Source of the DNA: Ophthalmolycus amberensis
Lineage: Eukaryota; Chordata; Actinopteri; Perciformes; Zoarcidae
Direction of reading: 5' to 3'
DNA length: 64,000 nt
Assembly (NCBI GenBank): GCA_024529925.1
Contig: JAFEUB010000775.1
Coordinates: 1,087,001-1,151,000, forward strand
The notes under the pieces are model-generated. The model searched no databases. It saw nothing but the letters and a program-made list of their open reading frames with translations, and was not told where the DNA came from. Below, one piece after another: positions 1 to 12,753 of this stretch. The position numbers and the translations under genes were made by a program. The stretch's first letter is position 1. Every line of letters begins with the position of its first letter.

Positions 1-3000
1 TCTCCGTTTCTACCAAGGTGTTGCTCGACTCTGCAGAATCTGTAAAACTGTACTTATTTTATGCAGGTTGTGTTACACGTGTGAGGTGAGGCAAATAGTG
101 TAGCTCTTGCGCTTTACAGAATCGCACCAACTGTTCTGTGAGTCATGCGCCATCTGAGGTTAGGGATTTTTAGAGGCAGAATAAACAAAGAACAAGAAGA
201 ATCTGTAAAATCATTTGCTTGTTTGTCAGGTTTAAGTCGGCGCTAGTTTGATTTACCTTCACGCTGGAGTGCTGCTTGTACTTCAACCCTCTGACAGAAC
301 AAGTAAAGTGAGGAATCATTTGTGTACTAGCAACAAACACACAGCCAGGCTGCTGTACTGCACAACGCTGTGTGACAACATTTACACGTTTGGACAGAAA
401 TGAGGCGATCACTGATAAAGCACAGTGAGCAACATGTCATAGTTTTCTAAAGCAACTTATAGATACATGAATCCGTAATTACACTAAAAGACAATACTAT
501 AAACATATTTCACATGTTACGTCTTATTTACAAATATCTGATGCTTGTATAGTGAATACTGTACATGGATTGCAGTGACATCTTGAGACTGAGCTCAAAC
601 AAGTGCCCGAACCGCTGCCTTTCACTTGTCCCTTTTAGAAAGACCATCGAGGTAACATGAATGAGTTATCGCAATGCTGTTTTTTCAGGAACACGGTCCA
701 AGTGGTATAAATGATTAATGGGCTTCTTCGCTTGTCTTTCAGCTCACAGGGGCCCATGTCTGTGTCAGCCTTGTAGCTGGGATGAAAGAATAACCTGTCA
801 TAAATTCTTCCTTTAACTCTTTCCTGATTCAAACCTCATCTCACCTCTGTTTGCCACAAGCACCAAAACACTATATCAGAATAGTGATTAGATGGTGAGT
901 ACTTTAACACTTCTATTGTTGTGAAAATTACTTCTCTTCCCGGATTCAAATTAAACATTTATCCAAGTCTATGTAAAATACATTTAGTTGTCTTACATTG
1001 TAGGCACCATCCATTTACTCCTGTGTGCCTGAAACAAAATCAACTCATGCATTGAAATACACACTTGACACTTTAATAACATACTTGTTGTATTTTGCAT
1101 TTTTTAATTATGTTTTTTGCACAATGTTTATTGTCACGCACCGATCACGCCCCCTTTTTCATTGATGACCCGATGATGGAAAGTGTCCCAGTGCAAGGCT
1201 GCAGTTTGCTCCTCTGAAGGCCTTGAGAAGCTCATCAGCTGGACATGGCCTTTCTTCAAGAGAGTAAATTCCAGGTGTTGGCCGAAAAAAAAGTGTCCGA
1301 GCAATTTGGAGGCACGGACATCCATCCGTCAATGGCTGCTCCGTCAGAAGCTTGGCCTAGACCTTGAGTGACCGTACAGGATGGCGGTCGGAGCAGCGCC
1401 TGGACGTTGACATCCTCCCATTTGTCCTGCTGTCGACGGCTGGGGGCTTTGAGAGGAACACTGCTTTCTATTTCTGCACATGGCCGGTGCTACTACAAAA
1501 ACCTGATGTTTCATATGTTAGCGTCTTGAAATGACTCGATGACCTCATTCCTTGAGTACAATGGCGATGCCTCCTGGATGATGCAGTGTAAACCTAAGCA
1601 GCGCTACAGCTCGCAAACACACCAGCACATCTTTCACCAGTGTTGTTTTTTAACTTGGTTTTCATACATTAACTGGCCAGTGTCATGTTTCTGGTGTTGA
1701 AGCTATTCAACCGAAGATGGAATTTTTCCTTTGGTAAGTGTTTTCGTTAGACTCACAAACCTCCACCTCAGTTTTACAGGTCACGCCCTGATCTTTGTCA
1801 GTTATTTTAAGAGTTGAATACCTTAAAATGACACCGATAGCCTGTGGCTGAGTAATGCTGGCAACATTGACAAACAAGCTAAGCGCTAACAGTCGCTCTG
1901 TGGTTAAGAAAGACTGAGAGTTTAAACAGGTCTTCTCTGCAGTACATGTTCAGTTTCATTGTTCTTTCTCATTGAATATCTTCCATTTGTTTTCAACATA
2001 TTATGAGTTCCAGACACTGTAGCCACAAGCCTTGCTTTAATAAAGCACTGCAGGGACGATGTCTTCTTGTGAGCCAACCCAGAAGTTGCCATTGATCTGG
2101 TTCCCATGACAAAAAGCCAATGGGATTTTTCCATTGGCTTTTGGATTATTGCAGAAAATGAGTTCTGTGGCGGACACAAGTTCATGATACTTACACGTTT
2201 TGATACGAAAGATAATCTTCACAAATGAACACCACTTTTATGATTTTTGAAGCATAAATTGCCAGCAGTTAAAAAAAACTAACATTATAGGCTATAAACC
2301 CTCTACACCACGGTCACATCACTTCAACGTCACAATCAGCTTTCAACTTGTAATTTGATATTTCACACTTACCTCTTCTACAAAAACCTTTCCTATTCGC
2401 TTGACATGTAAATCTACAAGTAGGAAAGTTTGAGTTAGAATAGTTTGCAAGAGCGCAAGTATAAACACAACGAGGCTGTAAAGGCGGAATAGTCGTGTGA
2501 TTACGTTTAATGTCCCCGAAAAACTTTGTAGTTTCATTTAGCCGCCGTTTTTAAGATATGTAAGAGCTCCTAATAATTCAGAAGTAGGGTATTTACTGAT
2601 GTATTTTATGACATAGAACAAAGCATTAACATCTGTTAAGCGTGTGTTAAACACAGACCTTATTTCAGTCATCAAACAAAAAACAAAAAAACATTGACAT
2701 GAGACCGGAGAACCAAAAGTGGAAAATCATTTCTGGGTTTTAGGACTCATCCCTGCAGCACAACTCTGTTTACAGCTGGCAGCACCCATCTGTCATCAGC
2801 AGGAAATGGTGTACACACCCCAAAACATTCCACATCCCTGAAAAGACAACTTCAAGTGAAGGTTTATTTACACTCAGGGCCAGAGACTGACAATGTAACT
2901 ATGGTGCAAAAAACAACAATGGATCCGTTCTATTTACGTGTGCCAGTGAGCCGGTAGAGTGCGGACAGTGTTGCTGCATGCACAATACCACGTCCCTGAA

Positions 3001-5422
3001 GCTGAAGCAGCAAAATGGAACTCAGCCATCACTCATTTAATTATTTACACCTGTGCTTTCTCCTGCTGTGGCATGTCAAAACGTCTTTTGCGAGGACTAT
3101 TCCTCTTTGATATTCAATTTACGATGATGTGATGCCACAATCACGCAAACATTAATGTTTGTCCACATATGTTGTGTTGACTCGTCAACATGAGCAACAG
3201 TTAAAGTTTGAAATTAAAAGTAATCTGAGGATTTGCCTTTAGTTTTGCCATATTTAAAATTCCGACTGAATTCTTGGAGTACAGTGTTTTACCAGGAGAT
3301 GGCGATCAACTCCATATAATAAGACAGCAGAGTTCCTCTTTTAAATCAACCACAGCACAAAGAGAGAGAACATTTTTAAGTCTATTTTATTTTCAATCTG
3401 AGTGTCACGGTTGAAAAGTTTAACGACGTTCAAAGTTTAATGAAGAGTAACTACAACCATATTATTATAGAAACTTAATCACAGATTTTACTTGAATCAA
3501 TAGAACACAGTTGAGACAAAGGAAGGATGTAAACACAAATATTTTCATTCAATAAAGCAGCATACAACTGAATAGTATGTAAACCAATCAGATTTGAACA
3601 AATTTGCATTAGAAGACTTGCTTCTTAGATTTGGAGGGAAATCCTTATCATAGTCATTTTGAGCTTTGATTAAAATGTTTTTATTTTTTTTTAAGAAATC
3701 AAACAAAATAATAATAATAATAAATAAATAAAATAAAAATAAAATTGTTATGACACATTAATGCAATGAAGTGAAGCAATATGATTATATTTTATATATT
3801 ACAATATCTTTATATATTGAATACACACTAGCCTAAAGCAAATATTAGGATTTACAGCTCTTAAACCAAGTGTGGAGAGCAACATTTCATCTTTGGCTGA
3901 GAGGATGGTAAAGGCACACTGCCACATGGCGTGCAGTTGGCTCCGTGATGATTGTTAGCCCACTGCTGGCAGTCTTGAAGGAGGAGGTGGCTGCCTTCCA
4001 GTCAACACTCGGGGAGTTAAAGGCACTCTATTCCAGGCACGTGTCCTCAGGAAACATAATCTGAATTGCCTAAATTATGTTCAATCGTAATAATCCAATT
4101 TCTGACCAACTTTACATCGTACCTGACCTTATTCTAATTCAGCCATCTTTCTATCCCTCACATCCATCCCACCTAGGGTTGCAACATTCTGGGAAGATTT
4201 AAGATTTCAGGATTTCTTTGGGAATTAACGTGAATCAAATGGAAATATTGGGGTTATTTGTTTAGGCTGCATTTACAATACCATGTCATATGCAGATAAA
4301 CTGTACAACATTTGCTTTTGGGGAAATCAGATCCCCCTAGAAGGTCTGACGTCCACCCATCATAGTCTCATAAAATCCTGTGGGAAACACGGTAACATAC
4401 AACATTCTCATTCACATACATGTTCACATACAGCGGGCTCCGGTGGGTTTCTTTGCCTGGGGATGGTATATTTAATTTAGTTTGTACAAAATCCCTCATT
4501 TCAGTATTTTTATTTTTCTCTAAAAACCCTTACCTTTGATCCTATGAGCTCATTTGGAAGTCTGGTCAGGATGACTGCTTTCTGACGCTTTGCATCCCAT
4601 CCTCGTCACCAAATTGTCGTAGTTGATTTTCTTTGAAAAGACTGGTCACAGATGAGGTTGGAGTCGAATATCAACTTTTCAGAATTCTTTATTGGACATT
4701 GTTGTGTTTTTTTCATTGTCGATGATCGTTGGCTTGAAGTTGAGTCTACCTTAATATCTAACAGCTGGCTTAACACTTATTTGCTATCTGACTCGTGGTG
4801 AGATACCACAGGATTCTCACTAACACAGGAACTCAGTGACGAACACCCACAGAACACAAGAGAGATTGAAGTGTCTTCAGTTCACGCAGATTTATTTGTA
4901 CTACACAGAATACAAGCAAATCGAGTTGTCCGGATTCAACTTCCCCCCCATGCAGGATGACCCCCCTTTACTCATCAGCCCTCAATGTTCATCTAAACAA
5001 TAATTTCCGTTCATCATGAATACAGTAGGGATTCATAACGGTTATTTGCATCCTGTTTCCCCGTGGGAGTGCATGGGGGACATCTGGGCCGCTGAGATAG
5101 GCAGTTGGTTCACTAATTGATCAATATCATAAGGGACACCTGTCAGAGGATCCTACTGATCCCTGTTCCCCGCCATGCTAACTCAACAAGAATGCAGTCC
5201 AATGTCCAGTATCTGTGCATCTACTATGTATGGGCCTATGTGCTGCTCGGATGGTAGCTTTGAATCTTTCCCCGCTTTGTCTCATCATCACAGCCGTCAG
5301 CCGGTCACAGTGACCCAAGAAGAGCCAGACATTCTGGTCCCTGGGCCCATACACAAAGGGCGTCCACAAAGGGCGTGGTAGGTGTGACATCGCGGCCAGT
5401 CCCAACTGGACTTTACCTACCA
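1..5422. other. 5' flank, no gene recognised
   Basis: AT-rich vertebrate sequence with many stops in all frames. I see no conserved protein segment, no exon with good borders on both sides and no RNA gene. An AT-rich simple repeat lies at about 3708-3745. About 4170-4400 (gcaacattctgggaagattt onward) has the look of a worn dispersed repeat. It may be intergenic, or an intron of an isoform starting off the left edge. Confidence 0.5.
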
Positions 5423-5655
5423 CGGCACTGGGTTAAGAGGGTCGTCTGGGAACCGGAAGGTCAACGGTTCGATCCCCGACTGGGACGTGTCACGTGTCGA
5501 AGTATACCTGAGCAATACACTGAACCCCCGGCTCCCCGGGCTGCCGATCAATGGCAGCCCACTGCTCCCTATATACAGGGATGGGTCAAATGCAGTAGTC
5601 AAATTTCGTGTATGTGTAAATGTATATGACAATAAAAATGGTTTCTTCTTTTCTT
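5423..5655 (+). mobile_element. tRNA-derived SINE (teleost type)
   Basis: The head contains an A-box-like stretch (gggttaagagggtcgtctgg) and a B box (ggttcgatccccgac), the split internal RNA polymerase III promoter of a tRNA. The body follows (cactgctccctatatacagg, then atgggtcaaatgcagtag), and the 3' end is tatatgacaataaaaatggt followed by a TTC/T-rich tail. This matches the general form of an abundant teleost SINE known from memory. It is not a functional tRNA: there is no acceptor stem or anticodon fold. Confidence 0.82.
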
Positions 5656-8626
5656 CTTCTACTTTTAGGACTCATGAGAGACATGAATCCTGTGACTAAT
5701 CCTATGTCAGTGACTGTATGACTATGCCGGGGCCTGAACTGAGTTTGATACAAAAGAGAACAAAAGATTATAAAGATTACCTGAGCAAACGTATAATATA
5801 GACCAAAATACAGATGTAAATGCATACATTTTACAGATAGATGAATAAACACATAGGATAACCTTGGAGAAAATAATATAGTGGCAAACGCATACATTTT
5901 TCCTCCCTCACTGTGTAGCAGCCCGGTTTACTTGCACCGTCTGCTGACGTATCGAGGACTACAGGGAAGGTTTGAGTTTCATGTTCTCTCCGCCTGGTGG
6001 TGTCACAATGCAGTCCGACTTCAGAGCGGCATCGTCGACGGTCAGACAACTTCTCAGTTTATCCGAGGTATGGCTTATGGGTATTTTTACATTCTATAAC
6101 ACGTTGCCAGAGTCAAAGCAGCTGATCCACGGCTAAAGAAGTGCAACAAAGAGGAGACTAAGGCTCCGGCTTCCACTCATCCCCACCTGGCAGCAGAAGC
6201 AGTGCTCGGCTAGTCATAATGAAGAAGACAAATATTCTTTAATCGGTGTCTAACCTATTCGTCAAGATGACGATGAAGTGGCTTTTCACGATCCCAGCGC
6301 AACACGTGGTTCACACATACGTCACCGACACTTTGTGAGAAGTATACGTGTCCTGTCAACAGCTCTCGTTTTCTTTAATTAGCACCAAAAAGCCTTTCAA
6401 AAGAAGTCAATTATTCACAACTGAGTCATCACTAATGTTCTAAGCATGCTGGTACATGTAGGCAGTGAGAGACAGGCTCTGTGAGCTGGGAGAGCAATCA
6501 TTTCTCTGTCAGCATGAGCAGTTATGCAGTACCTCTAGACTGCAAAGACCCATGGCACATGTCTGTACACCGTCCTCCTAATTAGCAGCAATGTTTCCCT
6601 ATAATTGTCAACTTTAGAGGCCCCGAAAACTCATTTTCTCAATTAGCCTCTTAATGTGAGCTATTGAGAGCTACGTGATCGTTTTCTGCCAAAGTTAGTT
6701 TTCATTATTTCACATAAAACATTTCATGATTGCTGTTTTTGTCTGTGCTCTTCTAACTGGTTTGAGGTGGCTGGGGCTCAGTTCTCTGTGAGCCAATCAG
6801 GATTTAGCAATATCTGAATCAAAATGTAAGTCGAGGGGTTGTTATTGAATGTTTTAATCTTGACTACCTTTCCCCGCAAAGCTTTAGCTCTAACTTACTG
6901 CACATGTAATAATGAAAGTTTGCCACATGTTGTAGAGAAATACTTGAGGTTTGAAATGTTTTCGGGGGCTTTAGACAAAGCTCCACAGCTGGGGTGTGAT
7001 TCATCCTCCACACATCATTTTGCCTTTTTTCAAAATGTCAAAATCAGCAGACAAAGAAACAACGTGTTTTGAAAGACCTGCGAGTAAAGAGCAGGTAGTA
7101 TACTTCGATAAAAATGCACAGCTGTATGGTTCCCATGAGTGCATGATTATATACTCATGTTCCCAAGTCACCTCTTGTTAGCAGGTGTACAGCTCCAACG
7201 CTATGAGCGTCTAACAAACCCAAAAGCCTGAACGTACACAGCGTGCAAAAGCAATCTGGCGAGAAATTTCCTTCGTGTCGCTCAGAAACAAATGTTACAT
7301 ACGTTAGCCAAATCAGTGAACATCTGCCTTGGGACACACAAAAATCCCAGGATGCAAACGGCAGCCTGTTTACTGAGGAGCTCACACATCGCAGTCATCA
7401 CCTGCACTAAGTATAGTTTACTTCAAGGGAAGCTGCAGTGACTGAGAGCAGGCAGGACCACCAAAATCGTCCTCACAATGATTCCCCTAAAAATAACCCC
7501 CCCCCCCCCCCCCCGCCCCAAAAGTGACACTTCCTCGAGCGAGCGTGCAGACACCTGTATGTGTCTCTTGGCCTTGACGGCTCAGAAACGGTCTCTCGGG
7601 TTTCTGAATATTTTTGGACCTGGGAAATGGAGATTCTGCTCGGAAGACGCCAACAAGACCGGTAATATAGTTTTAATATATGAACAATGCGAAAAAGCAT
7701 TACGTAACTGAAACTAACATTTTAAACATCTTTACGTACTCTTGATAAAAATGTTTTGATATTTTGAGACAACACTTCTTTCAGTGTGTATTATTTCATG
7801 ACTAGTTATAAAGTTAGCATGACAAATGTCATGAATAATATATGGTAACTTCAATGAGGCAGTTCCTATGAAAGTTGCTCCCTGCTAAAGATATTTCTGG
7901 CCACTTTCCAGTCAGCAGCCCCCATGATCTGGATTCTCTGCTTGCTTTTAGCCTGTTTAGATGACCAGGATTCGTCCTTGGCCTACTTCTTGGTCAGAGG
8001 CATACCATAGAGCCAAAAGACCATAGTGTTTAAGCAAAGCGGCACCGGAGGATGGAAGCAGCATATTTATGGGTGAGTGCTCTTCAAATCTTTGCAAGAA
8101 TTATCATAATGGAGGTTTGTGAAATGTCCATCAATGGAAATGCTCTCAGTGTTTGGAGCTTGTCCACAGGGAGAGGTTCTTCCTCTTTGCTGCTGCTAGC
8201 ATGGTTTTTAATAGAATGTGTAAGTGTGTGCCTGTGTGTGGGTGTTGTAGGGGCGTCGGAAGGTTTGTGTTTTTCAGATACTTTCACTATCAGCATTATG
8301 CCGTTTTCCTGTAACAAATCTTTCTGACAGTTAGAGCTCATATAGTGTGCACCAGAAGAATCATAACTTTGAGAACGTGAGAAGAATAATCAAGCTTTTG
8401 GCAAAGGAATTGTGAGCGCAGAGCTCCTTGCTCACTTGAGAGCAGAATTATATAATCTTGTGTACAGGTCAGCCATATTAGGATCCTCTTCTGAGAGAAA
8501 TGTGCTGTGTACAGTGCGTGGCCCATAAATCAAACAAGCAATCCTGTTCCTATGCACAAAAAGTAATATTCACCACTGATACTCTGATACAGAACATAAC
8601 TATCTGTCCTGGTGAGCAGATTACCT

Positions 8627-8691
<65 letters not shown>

Positions 8692-9510
8692 ACATTAATT
8701 ACTAATGCAGTCACATAAACATGATTTGCTCCAAGTTTCCCACTAAAATATTCACACAGGTATAAAATGTACTTCATAGAATTGATAGAAAATGTTTTCA
8801 CTTTCATGGACAATTTTCCTCACAGGATTTTTTGTTTTTAACATTGTGCTTTGTTTGTGCGTGTGAGAGATATTCCAGTCTAGTAGTGGAAGAGGAAGCT
8901 GGCAACGCGGACAAAATAAGTCAGCTATGAAAGCTGAGGGCGCATCAAGTGCTGCTGTACAATTGAACAACAAAATGAAATTTAAAAAGCCTCACGTCAT
9001 CAGATGTGATAAGTGGATATGCTTAATTATCTGTGACATTTAGAGGTGATTTTGTAAACTCATTTCTGCTGGCACCTACACGAGACTCGTGTAGTACAAC
9101 AGAGCACAGGAGCCTCCTACACTTTAATGTCATACTGCAGAGGGAAGCACAGATTACAGCAGAGTACATTGATTTTTTAAAAATTGATTTTTTTAAGTCT
9201 GTCTTAGGCCCCCATCACACTGAGTCCACCTCAAAGGAACGCGTTGCTAAAAAACGTATTCGCATGCAATGCATGTCGTGTTTTTAGATGTGCATTGAAG
9301 TTTAAATATTCTCAAGTGTGACACTGTCAATGTCACACTCGGCCCAGGCAGCCAATCAAATCAAGCAAGAAGATGGCTTGACTACTTTCCCACTGTCTTC
9401 CTGTTTTGATGCTAGTTAGCTGTTGGGCTGTGAGAGAGCTGCGGAGTATGTGTGATAAAGAAAAGGGTGAATTCATATCTCATGTCATGATAGTTTCATG
9501 TAGGCCGCAG
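5656..9510. other. 5' flank with simple repeats, no gene recognised
   Basis: No coding exon recognised. Contents include an 18-base poly-C run (7497-7514), a (CA)n array (8629-8689) and a stretch at about 6480-6690 with several AATTAG/TAATTAG homeodomain-like cores that reads like a conserved noncoding element. The short ORFs here have no recognisable product. Confidence 0.5.
8629..8689 (+). repeat. (CA)n microsatellite
   Basis: About 30 uninterrupted CA units. Confidence 0.99.
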
Positions 9511-9563
9511 CGAGCGAGGGAGCAAGTGAGGGGGTGAGGGAGTGAGGGGGTGAGGGAGCGAGG
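9511..9563 (+). repeat. purine-rich degenerate minisatellite
   Basis: Imperfect tandem units of the form GTGAGGGAGTGAGGG on the + strand. Closely spaced GGG runs give it G-quadruplex potential. Confidence 0.75.
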
Positions 9564-9858
9564 AACGGCCAGTATGAGGCAGTCTACAGCAAGCAAGACG
9601 ATGTACAGATGCAAATATTGTCACAAGACAGACTTGAGGTCCAAAATGTGAACCTGTCCTGTTACAGAACCTGTCCTGTAATAATAGATGAATCATTTTA
9701 TGAATCATTTAATGCAACTTATCAAATAACATTGGCAAATAACCCATATGCAAGGGTTTAGCATATTTTTTCTTTCTCATATAATAATAAAATGAATTAC
9801 TTGTTTGTTCAGATAAACAGATGGAAGACAACACCTTGATCCATCAGCACTGATGATT

Positions 9859-10200
9859 ACAGCCCAACTGATACGGGATTTTTGAGGTTTCAAAATCTGA
9901 GAACAATTAATCGGCAAATAGTAATATTTTTTAACATTAGAAGCAATCTTGATACAGAACCCTTAGATTCGTTTTTGTTGAAGTGGGAGATTTTACTCCT
10001 GAAAAATCAACATGTCAGTGCTCTCTGGTGGATAAACTATGTGATGATGACACTGCTCCTAAAATACCATTTTTAGTTACTTGTCGGCTAACATATAAAC
10101 CAACACTGAAACATGCCGATATCAGCCAATTTATCCGTCTAGATCTTGTTGTGATGGGCATATGTTCTTATTGGAATGAAAATAATCATAAGTTGCAGCC
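9859..10200. mobile_element. MITE-like dispersed repeat, decayed
   Basis: Contains the phrases agcccaactgatacgggatt, aacatgtcagtgctctctgg and tgccgatatcagccaattta. From memory these mark a non-autonomous DNA element common in percomorph fish. The ends are approximate and no target-site duplication is clear. Confidence 0.5.
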
Positions 10201-11632
10201 CAAAACCTATTTTTTCAAACACATATATAAGCAAAAACACACTCAAAAGGACGTATTTAGTGCTCCTTTAAATGGAACTGCCACTTGAAGGAACATCAAA
10301 CTCCTAGTTCAAGGCTCATGATTGCCATGTAAATTGCTAATTAGTCAACACAGCAAATAAACAAAACGACAACAAATGAATCTTATTTCATCTTTTTATA
10401 ATATCTCTCGAGATGCTCAGTGCACTCCAGACAAAAGTGCAACACTTAAACAGTTTGTTCATCTTATGCCTGACTTTCTTGTTTTTCCACTGCCACTGAA
10501 TAGTTATGTTATTAAAAAACAAAAAAGTTGTACATATCTAACATGACTTTCAGTTGTTTAATATATTGTTTATCTCTTAAAAATATTCACATTATGAACA
10601 CTAACTTCCTCACAGATCCTGTTAACCGATTCATTGCTATCACATTATCGTCTCTCTCTATTCACAATTGAAAACAGACAAACGTACTCTCTTAAATGAT
10701 AAATCTCCTCCAAAAAGTTGAAGGCCTTTTAGTCTTTGAATGTATAATAAATAGAGTTGTCAGAAGGTATCACGGGATAGTTGGAGCTAGTAAATGTTAC
10801 ATGACGACAGTGAAATATTGCTTAAACTACGTCTGCTGGAATTTCCGCTGGATATCTCATGAAGATGCTGTCTAGTCTCTTCCAAGTTCAGTTTGTAGTT
10901 CACCGGTTCAATATTAGCTGAAAGATGAGGCCGGGGAAATGGGAAAAAACTAACTAATCCGAGTGTAAACTAACAGGTATGTAATTGAGGGGAAGTGGAG
11001 TAATTAAGGTATAGCCCTCCCTTGCATTTAATTACAGAGCTCGACACAAGTGAAAGCACGACTGTGAGTGTATTTATAACTGTGGCCATCTGTAGGATGT
11101 GGCCATCTGTGGATGTAACTGCCTGTTTGCTGTATTGCACTGTATTCGATCAAAGCCTGTATACTCTTCACCCCGGGGAATAAATGTGTGTTCATCATTG
11201 AGAATTGATTTAATGCTGCACCATTGCTCCGGCATTGTGGGGAGGAGGTGGGGTGAGGGGTGGATTTGTACAATTATAGAACTGATGATGCCCCCCCCCC
11301 CTTTTTTTTTCATAACCCTGAGTGGTATGGTCCACAGTCTTAAAGGTAGAGTGTACGACCGAGATGAGTGCATACATTCTACACCATTTTATTTAAGCTA
11401 AACAAAATGGTTAACGCGTCGATAAAGCTCCTGGACATCACATAATAAATCATTGTAAATCATCTCTGGGAGTTTCACGTTCATGTGTTGAATCACGTGG
11501 ATATATGTAGCGATAGCTAATGTTGAAATAATTAGGTAATCTCTGGTAATTGATATTTAAATATGACTGTCCTTCATGGTGCTCCGCCCCAAAATGAGTC
11601 ATTATGTTAAATTGATGGACACACACTTAAAC
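10201..11632. other. 5' flank, no gene recognised
   Basis: AT-rich sequence without recognisable exons. A short tandem duplication (gtggccatctgtggat type) lies at about 11080-11115 and a C10T9 run at about 11291. Confidence 0.5.
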
Positions 11633-11702
11633 ACAGATGCACACACCTACACACACACACCTACACGCACACACACACACACGCACACACACACACACAC
11701 AG
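11633..11702 (+). repeat. (CA)n-rich microsatellite
   Basis: Interrupted CA array with CCTA and CGCA variants. Confidence 0.95.
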
Positions 11703-11777
11703 GTGTGTAAATCCACTGCAGACTTCTCGCTCAGTCCTCGGCACTTCAACGGCGACCATATGACAACAAGCCTCCCT

Positions 11778-11814
11778 ATTGCCATGGCAACAACTGCACC
11801 ATTGCTAAGGCAAC
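11778..11814. promoter_or_regulatory. paired RFX X-box motifs upstream of dlg4 first exon a
   Basis: ATTGCCATGGCAAC (11778-11791) and ATTGCTAAGGCAAC (11801-11814) both fit the palindromic X-box consensus (GTTGCCNNGGCAAC type) bound by RFX factors. They start 23 bases apart and lie about 0.9 kb before the MDCLC start codon. Binding is inferred. Confidence 0.6.
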
Positions 11815-12026
11815 AGCTGCAGAGTGCTACAACAAGCGGAACAACCTCCGTGCATTCCCAGTCGCATTACATCTTCCGGTTAATGCCGTTTCTTTGTGGG
11901 GTTTGGTCTTCTTTAAGTCGCTCTCACGGTGCTTCGTGTTTTTCTTTTTCTGTGATGCATATATGTAATTCACACTCTCCTCCTCAACACATTCTCTTTC
12001 GGTCTAATTCCTTCTGTCTTCACAAC

Positions 12027-12452
12027 CACACACACACACACGCGCGCACACACACACACTCACTCACCCACTCTCCCTCTCCTTTTCTCTCTCCTTCACT
12101 GTCCCCTCCCTCAGTTCTTCCTCTTCATCCTCTGCTGTTTCGCTGTCTTTTTCTCTGTTTCTCTTTTTCCCTTTCTTTCCACAGTGTGAACCTCCCTCCT
12201 CCCCCCCATTTTTTTTTAATCCCGCCACCTCTGCTCTCCATCTCCATCCTCCCCTTCCTCCATCTCTTTTCATATTCACCCCATCTTTTCTCTTTCTTTT
12301 CCGGCGCTTCTCTCTCGCCTTAGAAAAAAAAACGGATATACTCTCACCTTCCCTTTTCTCCTCTGTTTCTTTCTTTCTCTCTCTCTCTCGCTTTCTCTCT
12401 CTCTCATACTAAATTCCGAGACCACCCTCTCTCCTCTCCTCTCTTTCTTTGC

Positions 12453-12485
<33 letters not shown>

Positions 12486-12545
12486 TTCCCTGTGGCCCTC
12501 CCCCTCCCTTTTCATGTTTCCCCCTCCCTCCATCCTCTCTTTCCC
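12027..12545 (+). repeat. CA array followed by about 480 bases of pyrimidine-rich (CT) sequence
   Basis: A CA/CGCG array (12027-12060) runs into a nearly pure C/T strand with (CT)n cores at about 12370-12408 and 12450-12483. It ends about 180 bases before the first exon. Such tracts can be nuclease-sensitive or form H-DNA in promoters. The long open frame here (11637-12323) is a low-complexity artefact. Confidence 0.9.
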
Positions 12546-12723
12546 TCGCTGGTTCAGTTAGTCAAAGAACAGATTCACGGAAGGAGAGAAAAGGGGGGAA
12601 AGGCAGGACGAGAGTGAGAGTGCAGGAGTGGGGCAGGCTGGGGAGAGGGGTGTGGGGTCTCAGCCCTCTGTCGTGGGGGGTTGGGGGGGTTGAGATACAC
12701 CCCAATATTTTGTTCTAAGTACC

Positions 12724-12753
12724 ATGGACTGCCTCTGCATTGTGACTACAAAG
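12724..12753 (+). CDS. dlg4: dlg4 first exon a: palmitoylated N-terminus MDCLCIVTTK
   Basis: The ATG lies in a good Kozak context (accATGG). Ten codons encode MDCLCIVTTK and end in phase 0 at a gtaagc donor (12754). Cys3 and Cys5 match the two cysteines whose palmitoylation anchors mammalian PSD-95-alpha to the postsynaptic membrane, and the decapeptide is identical to the human one as I recall it. Joined to exon 2 it gives the expected MDCLCIVTTK-KYRYQDE. The transcription start is not visible; the 650 bases upstream are pyrimidine-rich and then G/purine-rich. Confidence 0.95.

Noticed and set aside
4680..5170. Possible LTR of a retroelement
   Set aside because: It has no paired second copy, no clear TG...CA ends and no primer-binding site, so the idea is not supported.
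5467..5480. tRNA gene suggested by a B box
   Set aside because: There is no cloverleaf or acceptor stem, and the SINE body continues directly. The same holds for the B box near 61343.
11637..12323. 228-codon open frame, the longest in the window
   Set aside because: It runs through a CA array and a pyrimidine-rich block, so it is low-complexity His/Thr/Ser/Pro/Leu sequence with no domain and no splice context.
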